Below are positions 23,110-32,966 of a stretch of 35,628 nucleotides of DNA, in pieces. The position numbers and the translations under genes are program-made. The stretch spans positions 428 to 36,055 of the forward strand of contig PFPL01000048.1 in assembly GCA_002793035.1 (NCBI GenBank), written 5' to 3'. The notes under the pieces were generated by a model. The model had not been told where the DNA came from, searched no databases, and worked only from the letters and a program-made list of their open reading frames with translations. How positions within the stretch are numbered: the stretch's first letter is position 1; each line of letters starts with the position of its first letter. The DNA comes from Candidatus Magasanikbacteria bacterium CG_4_10_14_0_2_um_filter_33_14. GTDB lineage: Bacteria > Patescibacteriota > Patescibacteriia > Magasanikbacterales > UBA922.

Positions 23110-26100
23110 ATGTTTAAAAACTTCAAGACCAAATTAAAATTATATACGGTCATGGCCATTTTTTTCTTTGTTCAGATATTTGGTGTGTTTTTTATCGTCA
23201 AACCTGCTTATGCTCAGATGGATGGCGCTATTACATCAGCTTTTGTTTCAAAATGGACTTATGACAAAATTGAAAGTAATTTGACAGCCGCGGCACTTGG
23301 ATCTCTTGTCAGCGGTGTGTCTTATTTTATGCGTAAGCTTGCTTATGATGGTGCCAAATATATTGCTTCAGGTGGCAAGGGTCAAGAAGCTTTGGCTTTC
23401 AAAGATGGTTTTGGTAGTTATTTGAAAGATACGGGGGGAGCTGCTCTTGGTTCTGCTATTGAGAATTTGGGTAAGCCTTTTGGGTTGAATCTATGTTCAC
23501 CTCCAGATATTAGAGTAAAAGCTAGTTTACAAGTTGGTTTGGACAAAATTTATAACGCTGCAAACAAAACTGATGGTACAGCACCTGCTCCAGATTGTAC
23601 TTGGACAGAGTTCAAAAACAATTGGCAAGATATAGGTGAACTTTATAATAAAGATTCTATTTCAGAACGTTTTGCTGTGTCTGTCAAATCTACTCAAAGT
23701 GATTTGGGAATTACTTTGAATTCTATGTCTAAATTAGATAAGTTACTTACTACAAAACAACAAGCTGCTATTTTGGATAGACAAGAAGGTAATGGTTTCA
23801 AATCTGTAGGTGATTTAATTGCTGGAAATATAAAAACCCCAGCTTCTTTGGTTCAATATGAAGCAACTAATTTGACTGCCAAAGAACAGGCAAAATTTAG
23901 TTCTGAACAAGTAGCAGGACTTTATGGTGCTAGTGCTTGGCAAATTATTCCTACATCACTTTCAATTTTTGCAAATACTCTGGTTTCTAGTTTGTTGGAT
24001 AGAGTTTTGAACAAAGGTATAATCAATAATCAAACAGGGGATGCCCTAAATGTAGATGCTATGGCTTATAGTGTCTCTAGCAATAGACAAGCGGCTGAAA
24101 AAGCTTTTTCTTTCCTAATAACAGGTATTCCTCAGCGTAATTTGAATAGTTACGACGTAGTAACAAGATTTACAGCCTGTCCAGAAACTCCAGGATTGGA
24201 TAATTGTATTATGGACAGTGATTTGGGTTCAGCTTTGGGACGTGAATATTCTGATACACCCTTGACTATCAAGCAAGCTATTGATATTGGACTTTTACAT
24301 GGTGACTACAAACTTATTCCTCCTAGTAATATTGTTGATAACACTGACACAGATTGCTATTTGGGAGCTTATTGTTATTCTAATATTCAAAAAATGCGTA
24401 AGGCTCGTATTTTGCCGTTAGGTTTTGAGATAGCGGCTTCCAAATCTAATCCGGACAGTCCTTATACTTTAGCAGAAGTTGTAGCTGGATATAATCAGTG
24501 TAATACAACTCTTACCCCAGATGCACAGAATCCTTTTTGTCATTTGATAGATCCAAACTGGGTTTTGAGAGTACCAGAAGCTCGTTGTGAAGCACAAGTA
24601 TATGGTCCACTACTTTCTAGTGATAATTCTAATCAAAGAATTTCAGAGTGTGCTGATTTTTCTAGTTGTATTGCTTATGATAACAATGGACAATGTATAA
24701 ATTTTGGTTATTGTACTAAAGAAAAAAATGCTTGGGATATTCCAGGAGTTAGTTGTCCAAGTGAATACAATACTTGTAAGACTTATGCGAGTACGAATGG
24801 TAATATAGCTTCTTATCTTTCTCGTACAGTTGATTATGGTACTTGTAATATTGATTCAGTAGGCTGTACTGCTTATAGTGCTGATAAGCTAAATGGTAAT
24901 TGGAAAAATGATAATACTGTAGATTTGGCTTTACAAAAAGCTGGACGTGAACAAGTACTTTATTTTAATGATAATATAAATAATTTGAAATGTCCTGCTT
25001 CTGAAAATGGTTGTAGTCTTTTTATTTATCCTGCTACCAATCAAGATGTTTATTTGAAAAAAGCACCAGATTATCTTGGTTGTTATGATATGGATTTGAC
25101 AACTACTGAGATTGAATGGGCAAAGAGTATCGCTGATTTGAATACTTTGAAATCAAGATCACAAGTCGAATGTGCTGATTTTGCTCCTGTTTGTATTCAA
25201 GATGAAGTAGGTTGTGAAGCTTATACACCAAAAGATGGTGGTGTGACTCTTACAGGTGTTGTTGGTAACAATTTTTGTCCAAGTCAGTGTGTGGGTTATG
25301 ATACTTTCAAACAAGAAGAAACAAAATTTGAAAAAGCAGAATTCCCACTTTATTTGAGACCTGCCGACGGACAATCTTGTGCTCCTCAATATGCTGGTTG
25401 TGATGAATTCACCAATTTGAGTACTGTTTCTGGTGAAAATTTGGAATATTATAGTGATTTGAAATATTGTCAACCAAAAGATGGTAACGATGCAAAATTG
25501 TATTATGCTTGGGTTGGTTCTGATAGTCAGGGTTATGTGTTGAAACAATATACACTAGCTCCTGTGGATCAAGCAGAATCTAATTTTATTGATAGTTTAG
25601 CTCCTCTTGGACTTTTGGCTGATGCTTCTCTTGATAGTCAGATAGAAGGTTCTCCACGTTATGCAGATACTAGTGTTGATACTCTAAATAGTAATTATGA
25701 AATATGTAATGCTGAGAGTTATGATATATTGATACACAATCCTTATGCACCAGGAGCGGCTAGTACTGATTGTCGTGAATTCCATGATGCTGATGCTAAT
25801 ATTTACTATCGTCTTTTGAAAGAAACAATTACTGTTTCAGATTCTTGTCAGCCATTACGTAAGACAAATAGTGATTCTTATAAGAGTAGAGAATTGACAG
25901 CAAAAGGTCAAAGTGTTTGTGAAAATAGAAATGGTAAATGGGAAAATAGTTCTTGTATGGTCTGTATGAATGGTGGAGAATATTCTACAGATAACAAAGG
26001 TGTTGGATATTGTAAATATTGGTCAATCCCTGAAGAAGCCCAAAGTTGTCCTGCTGTCGTAAATGGTTGTCGTCTATATATTGGTAATACTGGTAATAAT

Positions 26101-29100
26101 TTACACGAAATTTATAGTACAAGTTTTGAGCCAAGTGGAGACGGAGCTACTGCTCTTGTAGACGCTAGACGTGGTTGGGGTGCTGGTGAAAGTGATAATA
26201 CTATTTCTGTTGAACCAGAAGCCACTCAACTTGGTTTGTATTCTTTGAAAATAAAAAATGGTAGTACTTATCTAAATCTAGGTTCAAAATTACAAAAAGG
26301 TAATTGGTATCAAGTTTCTTTTTGGGCTAGAGGAGACAACAGTAAAGTAAATATTTTCTTTGGTCAAAACAATTCAGCTGCTTTGGGTAGCTTTACTACA
26401 GATCCTTTGAATGGCAATGCTATCCCGGTTACTGTTGGTTATGATTGGCAAGAATACAATTTGGGTCCAGTGATGTATGAAGGTGAAAATAGTAGTGTCA
26501 ATTCTATCTTGACTTTTACTTCAGGTGCTACAGGTGAATATTTTGTAGACAATGTTAGAGTGGTAAGTATGAGTGATAGTCCAAATGATTATGTTCCTTT
26601 GGTCAAGGATTCTTGGAAGACTTCCGAAGGTTATGACGTATCTACATCCTGTGATTCTACTCCGACAGATGCTTATCCTGGAGAATACCTAGGTTGTAAA
26701 GAATATGGTACCAGAGATAATCAAACTGTAAATATTACAGGTTTCCAAAATCTTTGTCGTGCTGAAGCTGTTGGTTGTACTGGACTTGTGGATACAAACA
26801 ATATTCGCCCTGATACTTATGTTGGTGTAAAAGACGTTGCTTATAATTTGCGCTGTGTACAAGGATATAATAATACTAGTGATATTTGTAAAGTTACTAT
26901 TTTGGATCAAGAATATTCTTGTAGTGTTGTCAAAGGAGAAAGAAATTGTCATATAGAAGTTCCTATTCCTTTTGATAACGATTCTTCAATTGGTAATTTT
27001 GTTGCTAGTGCAGATGTACTTCCTTTGGACAGAGCTTATTTCGATGCTTCTACGGTTGTAGTTCCTATTTCAGAAAGTAATACTCTCAATAATTTGGTTT
27101 ATTTGACTGTTAATAGTAATTCTCTTTGTACACAACAATATCTTGGTTGTCAAAAAGTTGCGGTACAAACTCAAGTTTTGCCTGACACTACAAAAGCTGC
27201 TTCTTATGATTTTAGTGAAACTTATGTTTTGAATAATCCAAACAATTACGCAAATACACTTTGTACCCAAGAACAAAAGAGTTGTAAATCATTTACCAAT
27301 GGTAACAATGTTAGCTTCTTCAAGGACCCCGCTACAAGTAGAGGTGCTCTCTGTGTGTACAAATCTGCTACTCAAGTAAGTGGTAGCAATGCTAGTGGTT
27401 GGTTTTTAGATGGAGTAGGCAAGTGTAGTAGTGGGGTGGATTATTGTCGTCAAGATAGTGATTGTGGTACAGGAAATATTTGTCAAAATATTGGTAACCA
27501 ACCTTGTTATAATAATTATTTGTTGACTTCTGGTGAATATGGAGTTTATTCCAATGGTTCTGAAAGTTATGATGGTTTGGTAGCTAGTTGTGAACCAAAT
27601 TACAATGGTTGTACTGAGTTGGTAGACCCTATTGATGAAAAGAGTTATTATGTCGTAAATGATGAAAAACTTTATGCCAAAGCTAGTGAATGTAATGGTA
27701 AAGTAAGTGAAAGAGATGGTTGTGTCTTGTTTGATATGACAGAAAATCCAAGTAAATTTTATGATAGTGCTGTTACTTATAACAGTAGTAAAAATAAGGA
27801 TTACCAGTTGGTAGAAATTGAAACTGTAGATGCAACAGTAGGTGACAGTAATACTCTACTAAAAGTAGATAGAAACAGACAGTGTGGAGAGTGGTTGGCT
27901 TGTCGTACTAGTAAAGTAGAAGTAGATGAAAATGGTGTAGCTCAAAAACTTTGTTTGGATTATCAGGCTTGTAACAAGCTTGGTGCAAATGGTGACTGTG
28001 CTTCAGATGGTTGGGTCTTAGACAAAAGTAATGCACTTCTGACAGAAAAGAAATATATTTCACGTAAAGATTTTTCAGATTATGATTATTCTGGATATTC
28101 ATTGTTCAACAAATACAATCCTAGTGATTATGTCTATCTACAATTCCCAAATCATACCGATGCTTATTTAGCTTATCAAGTGTCTGATTCTTTGTTTGTT
28201 GGGGATTATAGAAACAATGGTTGTTTTGGTTTGAAACCTGACGGTACTTTGGCCAAAAATGACGGTGATGTTTGTGGTGCTGATAGTGGTGGTCGTTGTT
28301 ATTCTCAAAAATGTCTTTATCCTACTAATGGTAAATATAATAGTAGTGTAGAGGTAGTAGCAAACAATAATAAAGAGACTATATCTAGAAATGTAGAAAA
28401 AATGCTTTCTTTCTTGGAACCTGGTACTTGTAAATCTTTTCCAGAAATAGATTCTCCTTATGATACTTCTCTAGCTATTTCTGGAAATCCTGCTGATAGC
28501 AACAATACAAATATCAAGAAAAATGATAATCTTTTGAATGGTCCTGTACGTTTTGAATACCAGAGTATCAAAAATGATTTTGCCAAAGCTAATATTTGTC
28601 AGTTTGATGCTGAAGGTAAGGAAGATTGTTCTTGTGATTATATAAAAGTAGAGTATAAGAATGGTACGAAAGATTACTGGCCACGCAATGCTAATCTGGA
28701 TATTCCTATTGGTATTTGTAGTGGTACTGGTGACAAAGACGGTGAACCTTGTGAAAAAGATAGTGATTGTAGTATAGGTGGTACCAACAATTATGGTACC
28801 TGTAACCAACAAAAGAGTAACAATACATATATTGGTCTCAAAGGTCTTTGTCTTGAGTATGATCTTAGTAGACCAGTGGGTACTGTAGAAAAGAATAATA
28901 ATATCTATCAACAATTTGCTTGTCTTACTTGGTTGCCAATTCAAGTTTCTGCTACAGCCTATGATCTTTACAATTCAGATGTACAAGCAGGATATTATCC
29001 AGAGCGAGGTTATGATTCAGAATATGGTGGGTTAGCTTATTGTGCAGAGTCTACTAATTATGATCTTGGTTATTATGATGATGAAACTTTTGGAAAAATG

Positions 29101-32001
29101 TTGTTTAAATATGATCTTTTGGGACCTAATGGAAATACTAGAGAAGAAAAAACCGTAAATCAAATTGATTGTGACCCAAGAATTCAGGAGGATTGTCAAG
29201 GTTATCAGGCTTGTGGAGATGGTGCTTATGATGCTAACGGTGATATAATTTGGTGTAATGAAGGAGCAACAAATTTGAATGGTTTTGATAATTTGTATTT
29301 AGACACAGGTGCTACTAAACATTGGTTTAATGATATGTTTCTTTTAAATGAAAAAGTTTACACAGGTATGAATAATGGTGACGTTTATCCTCTTTATAAA
29401 AAAGAGTGGGGAAGGAATGATTGTACTAATAATTATGAGGATGCATTTATTATGAAATTTTTAAGGAGTACAGAAGGATTTTATAAAGGTATGCAAGCTT
29501 GGGCTTGGTTAGATATTGGACCAAATTCTCGTATTTTACGTTTTGATGCTGATGGTAATTGTTTCAAAAATCAGGGATATGATAATGTATTTGGTTTTGA
29601 TAAAGCATCTTCTGGGGATGATACTGCCGTAGTATATTCTTTTGCACCACTGCTCTTTAGTTCTAATAATGCTGTAAACGATTCAGGAACTATCATGCAT
29701 CCTCCATTTCCTTCTGGTTTGAGCTATGATGCTGTTAGCAGTGCTAATGATGATCCTAATTATGTTATGACCGTCAATAGTACTAATTATGTTAATGCGG
29801 AAAGTACGGCTTTTTCTTCTAGACAGTCTCTTAAGTTACTTAATTCATCTAAAGATGGAGAAAATAAATTATATATAGACTTGGATGTAGAGTCTAAGTT
29901 GAGTGAAAATGATTTATCAAGTGTATATTTTGTACCCGTAAGTTATCCGGATGGTGCTGAAGGTCCTGATCCTGGTATTTTAACTAAAAATTTCTATATA
30001 AACTTCACTTATTTAAAAAATAGTGGCAAAGATTTTGGCATGGTAAACGTTCCGTCTATAAAAGATGATAAATTTTTATCTGTTACTGATAAATATTCAG
30101 GTAGTACAAAAAATTTCTTTTATAAACTTACTAGAAAAAATGATGAGTTTAACTGTCAGGATAATGGACTTTTGTCTAAATGTAATTATGAAAATGGAAA
30201 TGTAACAGAAGAAAGTAAAATATATACTAGGTATGTTGCTTTATACTATAATAGTAGCCTATTTGGTCTAGGACATAAATTTGACTTTGATACAACAGAG
30301 CACCTACCAAATAATATCGATAATGATCCTTTTTCAGCTGATTGTGTGGGTAAAAGTGACAATAATTGGTTAGCAATAGGTATGGACTTCAACGAAGATG
30401 GTGAATTTTTGGGATATATTTCTCGTTACTGTAATGGAACTGGTGGAGACACGGGAATAAGATTTGTAACAATTGCTGATTTAAATAATCGTTGTACACA
30501 ACTAGTTTCTGTGGTAAATGATAAGTCAAAATGGTATTCATATGAAGGATATAATAAGGCTTGGACAAATAGGGTTTGGGCTGGGGCTAAGGATTTACCT
30601 AGTTTTATTCAAGTTAATTTAGCTGCAGATAAATCTACAAACTTGGCTCCTTTTGGATCTCTAAATTTAAAGGATAATGATATTCGTAGCATGGTCGATG
30701 GAAATTACCAGGTAGATCTGTCAAAAAATGTTAGATATTATGGTTTTTCTGATAACAATATTGGTATTCCTTATAGTGCTACCGGTGCTAGTCTATTTGA
30801 CAAGGAATATAGAGCTAATCAAGTAGGTGATACAAGTATAACAACTGTCCAATCTTCGGATAATCATATTTTTACTACTAACTCTTATTTTGATGACCCT
30901 ATTTCAAATAATAAACGTTTGTCTGCTGCAAGGACAATACATGGTTTATTTGTGAAATATTATTCTTTCTGGGATCTTTTCAAAGATTCAAAGTTATCAG
31001 ATTCTGATGATTTGAAGTTAGATGTATCTGATAGTTCTTTTGGTCTTAAACCACCTCAAATATATTCTATAAATTATACAACTTGTCAAAATAATTCTTT
31101 GAGTGATAATTGTGTTGCTTCAACTAACGGAATGACTGTCAACGATAGAAACTATAATATTACAAATGTATCTACAGATATTAGGTCAAATGAAGATAAA
31201 AATGGAGACAATGTTATTGATCCAATAATTGCCAAAGGTAGTTACACTGCTGACATGAGATTCTTTGGCTTTGCTGATGACAATAGAATGCCTATCAAAC
31301 GTGTGATGGTAAAGTGGGGAGATAATATTATAACTGGTCAAGGTAGTGTCGGTTTCTATAAGAACAGAAAACCATACTGTGCTCCAGATGGTGATGTTGG
31401 TCGTTGCTCTTTAAATAGTACTTGGAGTGAGGGAGATTCACAGTTAACTTGTCGTGTAGACGAAGATTGTAAGGGATTGGGGGAAAATTATAAGTGTGAT
31501 ATTGATGGAGTTGCTGTACAAGGTAACTTCGGTGATGATGAAAGAGCTTGTAAGAGTGACTACTTCGAATTTACACACAACTATTATTGTGATGTAGAAA
31601 ATAGTAATGATGCTTATACTCTTGATGAAATAAAAAATAATGCTTTGGTAAAGAGTATAATTGGAAATGGAGAAGGAACTGGGAATAGTTATTTTGAAGT
31701 TCGTTTATTTGGTCCAAGCTCTGATTCTAAGAGTGTTGCTAATGCACAAGCTGCTTATGCTGCTTTGAAGAGTCTTGGTGAAGAAAATCTACAAGATGAT
31801 GACAAAGTATGTGTCTTCAAACCAGCCGTCCAAGTCTTGGATAACTGGGGTTGGTGTAATGGTAGTTGTAATAATAATGATGGTAATGGTTGTTATAATG
31901 AATATCAACAAAGTGCTCAGTCTTTTGTTTCAGATCAATGTAAATCAAGTTCATTTAAGGATTGGGATTATTATAAAGGTTCTATAGTTATTATTCCTTA
32001 A
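23110..32001 (+). CDS. Giant (2963-residue) cysteine-rich secreted protein
   Basis: The N-terminus is a signal peptide with cleavage predicted after 'KPAYA'. A helical N-terminal domain (about 40-330) has 'MRKLAYDGAKYIASGGKGQ'. A long cysteine-rich region follows, with the motif C...xGC.(A/E/K)(Y/F) recurring many times ('VGCTAYSAD', 'NGCSLFIYP', 'VGCEAYTPK', 'AGCDEFTNL', 'NGCRLYIGN', 'LGCKEYGTR'). A carbohydrate-binding-like jelly-roll domain is inserted at about 1002-1156 ('LYSLKIKNGSTYLNLGS', 'WYQVSFWARGD', 'YFVDNVRVV'). Three small knots with 'C..D.DC' lie near 1438-1460, 1868-1899 and 2764-2798. There is no C-terminal membrane anchor. The cysteines suggest disulfides and an extracellular site. 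I recognise similar N-terminal phrases from other CPR proteins but know no function. It uses a quarter of the window. Confidence 0.85.
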   Translation: MFKNFKTKLKLYTVMAIFFFVQIFGVFFIVKPAYAQMDGAITSAFVSKWTYDKIESNLTAAALGSLVSGVSYFMRKLAYDGAKYIASGGKGQEALAFKDGFGSYLKDTGGAALGSAIENLGKPFGLNLCSPPDIRVKASLQVGLDKIYNAANKTDGTAPAPDCTWTEFKNNWQDIGELYNKDSISERFAVSVKSTQSDLGITLNSMSKLDKLLTTKQQAAILDRQEGNGFKSVGDLIAGNIKTPASLVQYEATNLTAKEQAKFSSEQVAGLYGASAWQIIPTSLSIFANTLVSSLLDRVLNKGIINNQTGDALNVDAMAYSVSSNRQAAEKAFSFLITGIPQRNLNSYDVVTRFTACPETPGLDNCIMDSDLGSALGREYSDTPLTIKQAIDIGLLHGDYKLIPPSNIVDNTDTDCYLGAYCYSNIQKMRKARILPLGFEIAASKSNPDSPYTLAEVVAGYNQCNTTLTPDAQNPFCHLIDPNWVLRVPEARCEAQVYGPLLSSDNSNQRISECADFSSCIAYDNNGQCINFGYCTKEKNAWDIPGVSCPSEYNTCKTYASTNGNIASYLSRTVDYGTCNIDSVGCTAYSADKLNGNWKNDNTVDLALQKAGREQVLYFNDNINNLKCPASENGCSLFIYPATNQDVYLKKAPDYLGCYDMDLTTTEIEWAKSIADLNTLKSRSQVECADFAPVCIQDEVGCEAYTPKDGGVTLTGVVGNNFCPSQCVGYDTFKQEETKFEKAEFPLYLRPADGQSCAPQYAGCDEFTNLSTVSGENLEYYSDLKYCQPKDGNDAKLYYAWVGSDSQGYVLKQYTLAPVDQAESNFIDSLAPLGLLADASLDSQIEGSPRYADTSVDTLNSNYEICNAESYDILIHNPYAPGAASTDCREFHDADANIYYRLLKETITVSDSCQPLRKTNSDSYKSRELTAKGQSVCENRNGKWENSSCMVCMNGGEYSTDNKGVGYCKYWSIPEEAQSCPAVVNGCRLYIGNTGNNLHEIYSTSFEPSGDGATALVDARRGWGAGESDNTISVEPEATQLGLYSLKIKNGSTYLNLGSKLQKGNWYQVSFWARGDNSKVNIFFGQNNSAALGSFTTDPLNGNAIPVTVGYDWQEYNLGPVMYEGENSSVNSILTFTSGATGEYFVDNVRVVSMSDSPNDYVPLVKDSWKTSEGYDVSTSCDSTPTDAYPGEYLGCKEYGTRDNQTVNITGFQNLCRAEAVGCTGLVDTNNIRPDTYVGVKDVAYNLRCVQGYNNTSDICKVTILDQEYSCSVVKGERNCHIEVPIPFDNDSSIGNFVASADVLPLDRAYFDASTVVVPISESNTLNNLVYLTVNSNSLCTQQYLGCQKVAVQTQVLPDTTKAASYDFSETYVLNNPNNYANTLCTQEQKSCKSFTNGNNVSFFKDPATSRGALCVYKSATQVSGSNASGWFLDGVGKCSSGVDYCRQDSDCGTGNICQNIGNQPCYNNYLLTSGEYGVYSNGSESYDGLVASCEPNYNGCTELVDPIDEKSYYVVNDEKLYAKASECNGKVSERDGCVLFDMTENPSKFYDSAVTYNSSKNKDYQLVEIETVDATVGDSNTLLKVDRNRQCGEWLACRTSKVEVDENGVAQKLCLDYQACNKLGANGDCASDGWVLDKSNALLTEKKYISRKDFSDYDYSGYSLFNKYNPSDYVYLQFPNHTDAYLAYQVSDSLFVGDYRNNGCFGLKPDGTLAKNDGDVCGADSGGRCYSQKCLYPTNGKYNSSVEVVANNNKETISRNVEKMLSFLEPGTCKSFPEIDSPYDTSLAISGNPADSNNTNIKKNDNLLNGPVRFEYQSIKNDFAKANICQFDAEGKEDCSCDYIKVEYKNGTKDYWPRNANLDIPIGICSGTGDKDGEPCEKDSDCSIGGTNNYGTCNQQKSNNTYIGLKGLCLEYDLSRPVGTVEKNNNIYQQFACLTWLPIQVSATAYDLYNSDVQAGYYPERGYDSEYGGLAYCAESTNYDLGYYDDETFGKMLFKYDLLGPNGNTREEKTVNQIDCDPRIQEDCQGYQACGDGAYDANGDIIWCNEGATNLNGFDNLYLDTGATKHWFNDMFLLNEKVYTGMNNGDVYPLYKKEWGRNDCTNNYEDAFIMKFLRSTEGFYKGMQAWAWLDIGPNSRILRFDADGNCFKNQGYDNVFGFDKASSGDDTAVVYSFAPLLFSSNNAVNDSGTIMHPPFPSGLSYDAVSSANDDPNYVMTVNSTNYVNAESTAFSSRQSLKLLNSSKDGENKLYIDLDVESKLSENDLSSVYFVPVSYPDGAEGPDPGILTKNFYINFTYLKNSGKDFGMVNVPSIKDDKFLSVTDKYSGSTKNFFYKLTRKNDEFNCQDNGLLSKCNYENGNVTEESKIYTRYVALYYNSSLFGLGHKFDFDTTEHLPNNIDNDPFSADCVGKSDNNWLAIGMDFNEDGEFLGYISRYCNGTGGDTGIRFVTIADLNNRCTQLVSVVNDKSKWYSYEGYNKAWTNRVWAGAKDLPSFIQVNLAADKSTNLAPFGSLNLKDNDIRSMVDGNYQVDLSKNVRYYGFSDNNIGIPYSATGASLFDKEYRANQVGDTSITTVQSSDNHIFTTNSYFDDPISNNKRLSAARTIHGLFVKYYSFWDLFKDSKLSDSDDLKLDVSDSSFGLKPPQIYSINYTTCQNNSLSDNCVASTNGMTVNDRNYNITNVSTDIRSNEDKNGDNVIDPIIAKGSYTADMRFFGFADDNRMPIKRVMVKWGDNIITGQGSVGFYKNRKPYCAPDGDVGRCSLNSTWSEGDSQLTCRVDEDCKGLGENYKCDIDGVAVQGNFGDDERACKSDYFEFTHNYYCDVENSNDAYTLDEIKNNALVKSIIGNGEGTGNSYFEVRLFGPSSDSKSVANAQAAYAALKSLGEENLQDDDKVCVFKPAVQVLDNWGWCNGSCNNNDGNGCYNEYQQSAQSFVSDQCKSSSFKDWDYYKGSIVIIP

Positions 32002-32018
32002 TAATAGTTTAAAAAAAC

Positions 32019-32053
32019 AAAAAACATGGTTTAAATAATAACCATGTTTTTTG
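32019..32053 (+). terminator. Intrinsic terminator of the giant protein operon
   Basis: A 14-bp stem (CAAAAAACATGGTT paired with AACCATGTTTTTTG) has a 7-base loop and a U-rich 3' arm, 18 bases after the stop codon. A weaker hairpin (AATCCT/AGGATT, 32063-32080) follows. Confidence 0.9.
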
Positions 32054-32106
32054 TATCAAAAAAATCCTTTTTTGAGGATTAAGAAAATTTATTAGATTAT
32101 TGTGTT

Positions 32107-32136
32107 GGCACCATGTTTCCGGAGAAACATGGTGCC
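32107..32136 (-). terminator. Stable hairpin after the lipoprotein gene
   Basis: A perfect 13-bp stem (GGCACCATGTTTC/GAAACATGGTGCC). Read on the minus strand the loop is TCCG closed by C-G, a UNCG-type very stable tetraloop. It starts 10 bases after the lipoprotein stop. The following U-run is weak, so it may end transcription partly or protect the mRNA 3' end. Confidence 0.65.
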
Positions 32137-32146
32137 TTCACAGTCG

Positions 32147-32674
32147 TCAGTTGGCCGAGGGGGGAGTTCTGGAGTAGTAGTACTCCTGCTCCAGAATTGC
32201 TCCATCGTACCAACGCTGGTAGAGCCGACCCTCTTCGGTCAGGCCAACTTCCAGACGTGTACCTTCATCTGCTGCCACGATCGGGAGACCGTAGACATCA
32301 GTGAATACTCCGCCATGGATTTCGGCACCTGGACCTTCGATCCGAACCTCGCAGACGCGAGGTGGAACCTGGCTGTAGCTGACCGTGGCCAGCTCACCAG
32401 ACGCGTTGTACCAGTCACCATTGATCACTGCGAAGGGCTCGCAGTAGTCTGTGGTGATGATGGTATCGGTCTCAGTGCTGTCGTTGACCAGCACGTCGTT
32501 GGTGCAGTACGGGTTGTCTGGCTTACCATCACAGAGTGTGTCGGACGTGTTGTCGGTATCACTCTGGTTGATGGTGTCGGTGGAGTCGATCGGCTGGGAG
32601 CCGGTCGACGATTCACAGGCCCCGAAGAGCCCGACGAGAGAGACCACCAGGAAGGTGGTCAGGGTCTGCCACAT
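32147..32674 (-). CDS. Small lipoprotein, GC-rich, probably acquired
   Basis: The 175-residue protein begins MWQTLTTFLVVSLVGLFGAC, a signal peptide with a lipobox (L-F-G-A-Cys20). A Ser/Thr/Asp-rich linker follows and then a small domain with three or four cysteines ('LCDGKPDNPYC', 'DYCEPFAVINGDWYN', 'VCEVRIEG') that might pair. An upstream in-frame start at 32731 would run through A/T-rich DNA. I chose the ATG at 32674 because AAGGAGG lies 4 bases before it, the only canonical Shine-Dalgarno in the window, and because it gives a proper lipoprotein signal. The plus-strand open frame over the same bases lacks these signals. Codon use, GC content and stop (TGA) differ from neighbours. The domain is not one I recognise. 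Confidence 0.75.
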   Translation of the reverse strand: MWQTLTTFLVVSLVGLFGACESSTGSQPIDSTDTINQSDTDNTSDTLCDGKPDNPYCTNDVLVNDSTETDTIITTDYCEPFAVINGDWYNASGELATVSYSQVPPRVCEVRIEGPGAEIHGGVFTDVYGLPIVAADEGTRLEVGLTEEGRLYQRWYDGAILEQEYYYSRTPPSAN

Positions 32675-32966
32675 AAGACCTCCTTGCGTGGCGGGTGACT
32701 TCTGTGCTCTATTTTTGGCTAAATAAAGCAAATAAGTTACCCGTCATTAGGAAGAATTTGTGTGGCTATCCCTGTCACATATTGTCTGACGACTTGTAAA
32801 AAACAGGTATTTATTTGGTATTTTCTATCCTGTACATGGGTAGTGTTACATGATAAGAAAAATATTAGCAAATAAATATTTAACTATTCATTTATATTAG
32901 ACCATATTTTAGCCAATTTGTCAAGGGGGAGGTGTGTATATTATATTTATTTAGTATGTATTAAAA

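Larger units (their letters stand above)
32101..32712. other. GC-rich island of foreign composition
   Basis: About 610 bases have a GC content roughly twice that of the surroundings (hand counts of single 60-base lines give 53 to 67 percent GC). The change is abrupt on both sides (near 32105 and near 32710). It contains exactly one minus-strand lipoprotein gene with a strong Shine-Dalgarno and its own hairpin terminator. No transposase, terminal inverted repeat or target duplication is evident. Confidence 0.8.

Noticed and set aside
32102-32698. Plus-strand 198-residue open frame in the GC-rich island
   Set aside because: Long open frames on both strands are expected in GC-rich DNA; the minus strand has the Shine-Dalgarno, lipobox and terminator.
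32101-32712. Insertion sequence or transposon
   Set aside because: No transposase, terminal inverted repeats or target duplication could be found by eye.
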